NCBI GenBank assembly: GCA_964421875.1
Contig: CAYQZD010000091.1
Coordinates: 1 to 15,383 of the forward strand
Origin: CAYQZD01 sp964421875
Lineage (GTDB): Bacteria > Electryoneota > Tariuqbacteria > Tariuqbacterales > Tariuqbacteraceae
Direction of reading: 5' to 3'
DNA: 15,383 bases
The position numbers and the translations under genes are program-made. This document shows positions 14,093 to 15,383 of the stretch, in pieces (the first letter of the stretch is position 1; every line of letters begins with the position of its first letter). Under the pieces are notes generated by a model. The model worked only from the letters and a program-made list of their open reading frames with translations, was not told where the DNA came from and did not search any database.

Positions 14093-15145
14093 TTACACTT
14101 TAAACCGGAACAGCATCACATCGCCCTCCTCGACGATATAGGTTTTTCCCTCCAGCCGGATTAATCCTTTGGCGCGGAGTTCGGCTTCGGAGCCGTGCTC
14201 TTTCAAATCAACGAAGCGATAAACTTCGGCGCGGATGAAGCCCCGCTCCATATCGGTGTGGACGCTTCCGGCGGCTTTGAGGGCGCTTAAGCCGCGTTTT
14301 AAGTCCCATGCGCGGGCTTCAGCTTCGTTAGCGGTGAAGAAGCTGATGAGGTCGAGGATTTCTCTGGTGCGGCGCACGACCTTGTCTCCGGCGCTCTCCG
14401 CCAAGCCCAGTTCCTTCAGGAACTCCGCCGTATCCTCCGGCGGTAAATCGGCGATTTCTGACTGCACCGAAGCGCAGATGGAGATTGCTTCCTCGGAAGA
14501 TTCACGGCGGAAGTTGTTTTCGATTTCCCGCCGTCGCGGGATGTCGTCTTCACCGATGTTAATCGCAACCTGCACCGGCTTAATCGTCAGGAAAGTAAAG
14601 CCGCGCAGGGCTTTCAGTTCATTCTCGGTAAAGGTCAAATCCCGTAGAACCGTTTCGCCTTCCAACGCCTCCCGGCAGCGGTTCAGAAGCTCCGCTTCAC
14701 GCTTGAGGTCGCCTTTGACGCCGCGCTTAATGTCTCGTTCGATGCGCTTAAGGCGCGATTCGATGATTTCCAGGTCGGAGAGGATGAATTCGGTCTGCAG
14801 GTCTTTCGCCAGCGCCGCCGCATCCGCCTCCTGACCCGGAAGGAAGCAGGGGATTAGCAAGAGTAAAGCGTCGGTCTGCTCCAGCCCCCGCAGAAACTCC
14901 GCCCGGAAGGAGGATTGCTTGAAACCGCCGGTTTCCACCGGCGGGGAGTCGATATACTCCACTGCGGGCGTCACCGCCTTCTTCGAACCATAAACCTCAG
15001 CCAGAAAGTTCACCCGCGGGTCCGGGACTTGAGCCACGCCCCGCATCAGCTCGGTTTTGCTGAAAATCCCCGGTTTCACCCCGGTGAGGCTGTGGAAGAG
15101 GGTCGATTTCCCGCTTTGCGGCGGGCCGATTATTCCAACTTGCAT
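14093..15145 (-). CDS. Divergent YchF-family (Obg-like) P-loop NTPase with TGS domain
   Basis: 350 residues, close to the 363 of YchF. The P-loop is GPPQSGKST (7-15). PDPRVNFLAEVY (41-52) matches the YchF signature after switch I. The G4 position is NIGE (196-199), the NxxE form that makes YchF prefer ATP over GTP. A central coiled-coil region (about 120-180) is present, and the TGS/DUF933 end contains AWDLKRG, AAGSVHTDMERGFIRAEV (291-308) and EGDVMLFRF. Odd points: the usual YPFCTIEPN switch I is replaced by KPGIFSKTELMRG, and the G3 DxxG reads DSPPVETGG (66-74), so it looks like a paralogue of the housekeeping YchF. YchF-type proteins bind ribosomes and affect stress responses. The role of this divergent form is unknown. 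Confidence 0.88.
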   Translation of the reverse strand: MQVGIIGPPQSGKSTLFHSLTGVKPGIFSKTELMRGVAQVPDPRVNFLAEVYGSKKAVTPAVEYIDSPPVETGGFKQSSFRAEFLRGLEQTDALLLLIPCFLPGQEADAAALAKDLQTEFILSDLEIIESRLKRIERDIKRGVKGDLKREAELLNRCREALEGETVLRDLTFTENELKALRGFTFLTIKPVQVAINIGEDDIPRRREIENNFRRESSEEAISICASVQSEIADLPPEDTAEFLKELGLAESAGDKVVRRTREILDLISFFTANEAEARAWDLKRGLSALKAAGSVHTDMERGFIRAEVYRFVDLKEHGSEAELRAKGLIRLEGKTYIVEEGDVMLFRFKV

Positions 15146-15161
15146 ATTTTTAGCGGAATAA

Positions 15162-15191
15162 ATTGTAGGTTTATATGATACAATATGATAA
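15162..15191 (-). promoter_or_regulatory. Possible promoter and tandem octamer ahead of the YchF-like gene
   Basis: The 46-nt AT-rich gap holds TTATCA (15186-15191) and TACAAT (15162-15167) on the minus strand, 18 nt apart. The octamer atatgata occurs twice on the plus strand (15173-15180 and 15183-15190), one helical turn apart, a spacing seen in operators. No Shine-Dalgarno sequence precedes the ATG at 15145. The gap is short, so read-through from the upstream gene is equally possible. Confidence 0.25.
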
Positions 15192-15383
15192 CTAAAAACT
15201 ATATTTATAAATATAAATCCTCAGATTTTCCAAATTACTGATATAGCGACCACCTAATCCATCTTCTTCAATATCCCACCTGTCCACTGGTTGAGCCATT
15301 GAAAATACTAGGTCACCTTTGTTGGATATTTTCGTGTTATAGGAAAGATGCGGATCTTTCTCCCTGGTCGATTGGAAAGAAAT
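15192..15383 (-). CDS. C-terminal fragment of an unrecognised protein, running off the window
   Basis: On the minus strand one frame is open from the window edge for 63 codons and ends at a TAG at 15192-15194; the other two minus frames are quickly closed by stops. The residues look like real protein: GDLVFSMAQPVDRWDIEEDG, then RYISNLENLRIYIYKYSF at the C-terminus, rich in aromatic and charged residues as in a beta-strand ending. No start codon is in the window, and I do not recognise the family; a beta-propeller-type end is only a guess. The stretch is more AT-rich than the YchF-like gene that begins 46 nt downstream of it. Confidence 0.6.
   Translation of the reverse strand: MSFQSTREKDPHLSYNTKISNKGDLVFSMAQPVDRWDIEEDGLGGRYISNLENLRIYIYKYSF

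Larger units (their letters stand above)
13928..14100. repeat. Imperfect 23-bp direct repeat bracketing the hairpin pair
   Basis: 13928-13950 and 14078-14100 are the same in 19 of 23 positions (both begin cactgaa, followed by gattc, and end ctt). The left copy covers the GT9 start codon and the right copy covers the stop codon of the YchF-like gene, so the whole intergenic region of 150 nt is bracketed by them. They could be an old duplication or an insertion footprint. Confidence 0.45.

Noticed and set aside
14235..14834. Plus-strand open frame of 199 codons, Ser/Arg-rich
   Set aside because: Antisense of the YchF-like gene; the Ser/Arg bias is what results from reading the reverse of a GC-rich coding frame.

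Overview
The window looks like chromosomal DNA of a Gram-negative-type bacterium from a poorly sampled lineage. The genes are moderately GC-rich and packed in co-directional, overlapping sets. The content includes polysaccharide glycosyltransferases with a flippase, an HD-GYP protein, and several domain fusions (cysteine desulfurase-SelD, TatD-radical SAM, HMG-CoA-synthase-like-DUF35) of a kind I associate with deltaproteobacteria-like and candidate-phylum genomes. I cannot name the organism from the sequence. There is no tRNA, rRNA or CRISPR array that I can see.

Layout. Left edge (1-553): an AT-rich plus-strand piece encoding the C-terminal specificity part of an N6-adenine DNA methylase, probably the edge of a restriction-modification island and possibly frameshifted. 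Everything else is on the minus strand, so the list below follows plus coordinates while transcription runs right to left. 599-2800: a two-domain selenium-activation enzyme (NifS-type desulfurase fused to SelD). 2801-3123: a gene-free stretch made largely of palindromic and inverted repeats. 3124-5907: a tightly overlapping trio of FtsE-like ABC ATPase, SAM methyltransferase and TatD-radical SAM fusion. 5962-7871: a tafazzin-like acyltransferase and an HD-GYP phosphodiesterase, overlapping by 4 nt. 8005-10574: a thiolase and a fused HMG-CoA-synthase-like/DUF35 protein with a TAATG junction and a recognisable sigma70-type promoter upstream. 10672-13942: flippase, GT2 and GT9 glycosyltransferases, a surface-polysaccharide operon. 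13943-14092: a leader with two hairpins whose loops are perfectly complementary. 14093-15145: a divergent YchF-family NTPase. 15192-15383: the 3' end of a minus-strand gene running off the window.

The most unusual items are as follows. (1) The HMG-CoA-synthase-like half of the 9183-10574 protein appears to have lost all three catalytic residues, yet keeps its zinc-ribbon/OB domain and is coupled to an intact thiolase. This looks like a bacterial counterpart of the archaeal thiolase-DUF35-HMGCS assembly in which the synthase has become a scaffold. (2) Two 26-nt hairpins ahead of the glycosyltransferase operon have compensatory stem changes and complementary loops. (3) The NifS-SelD fusion supplies selenide and uses it in one polypeptide. 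(4) A tafazzin-like acyltransferase is coupled to a c-di-GMP phosphodiesterase-type protein. All functional statements rest on motif reading by eye; no database search was possible.
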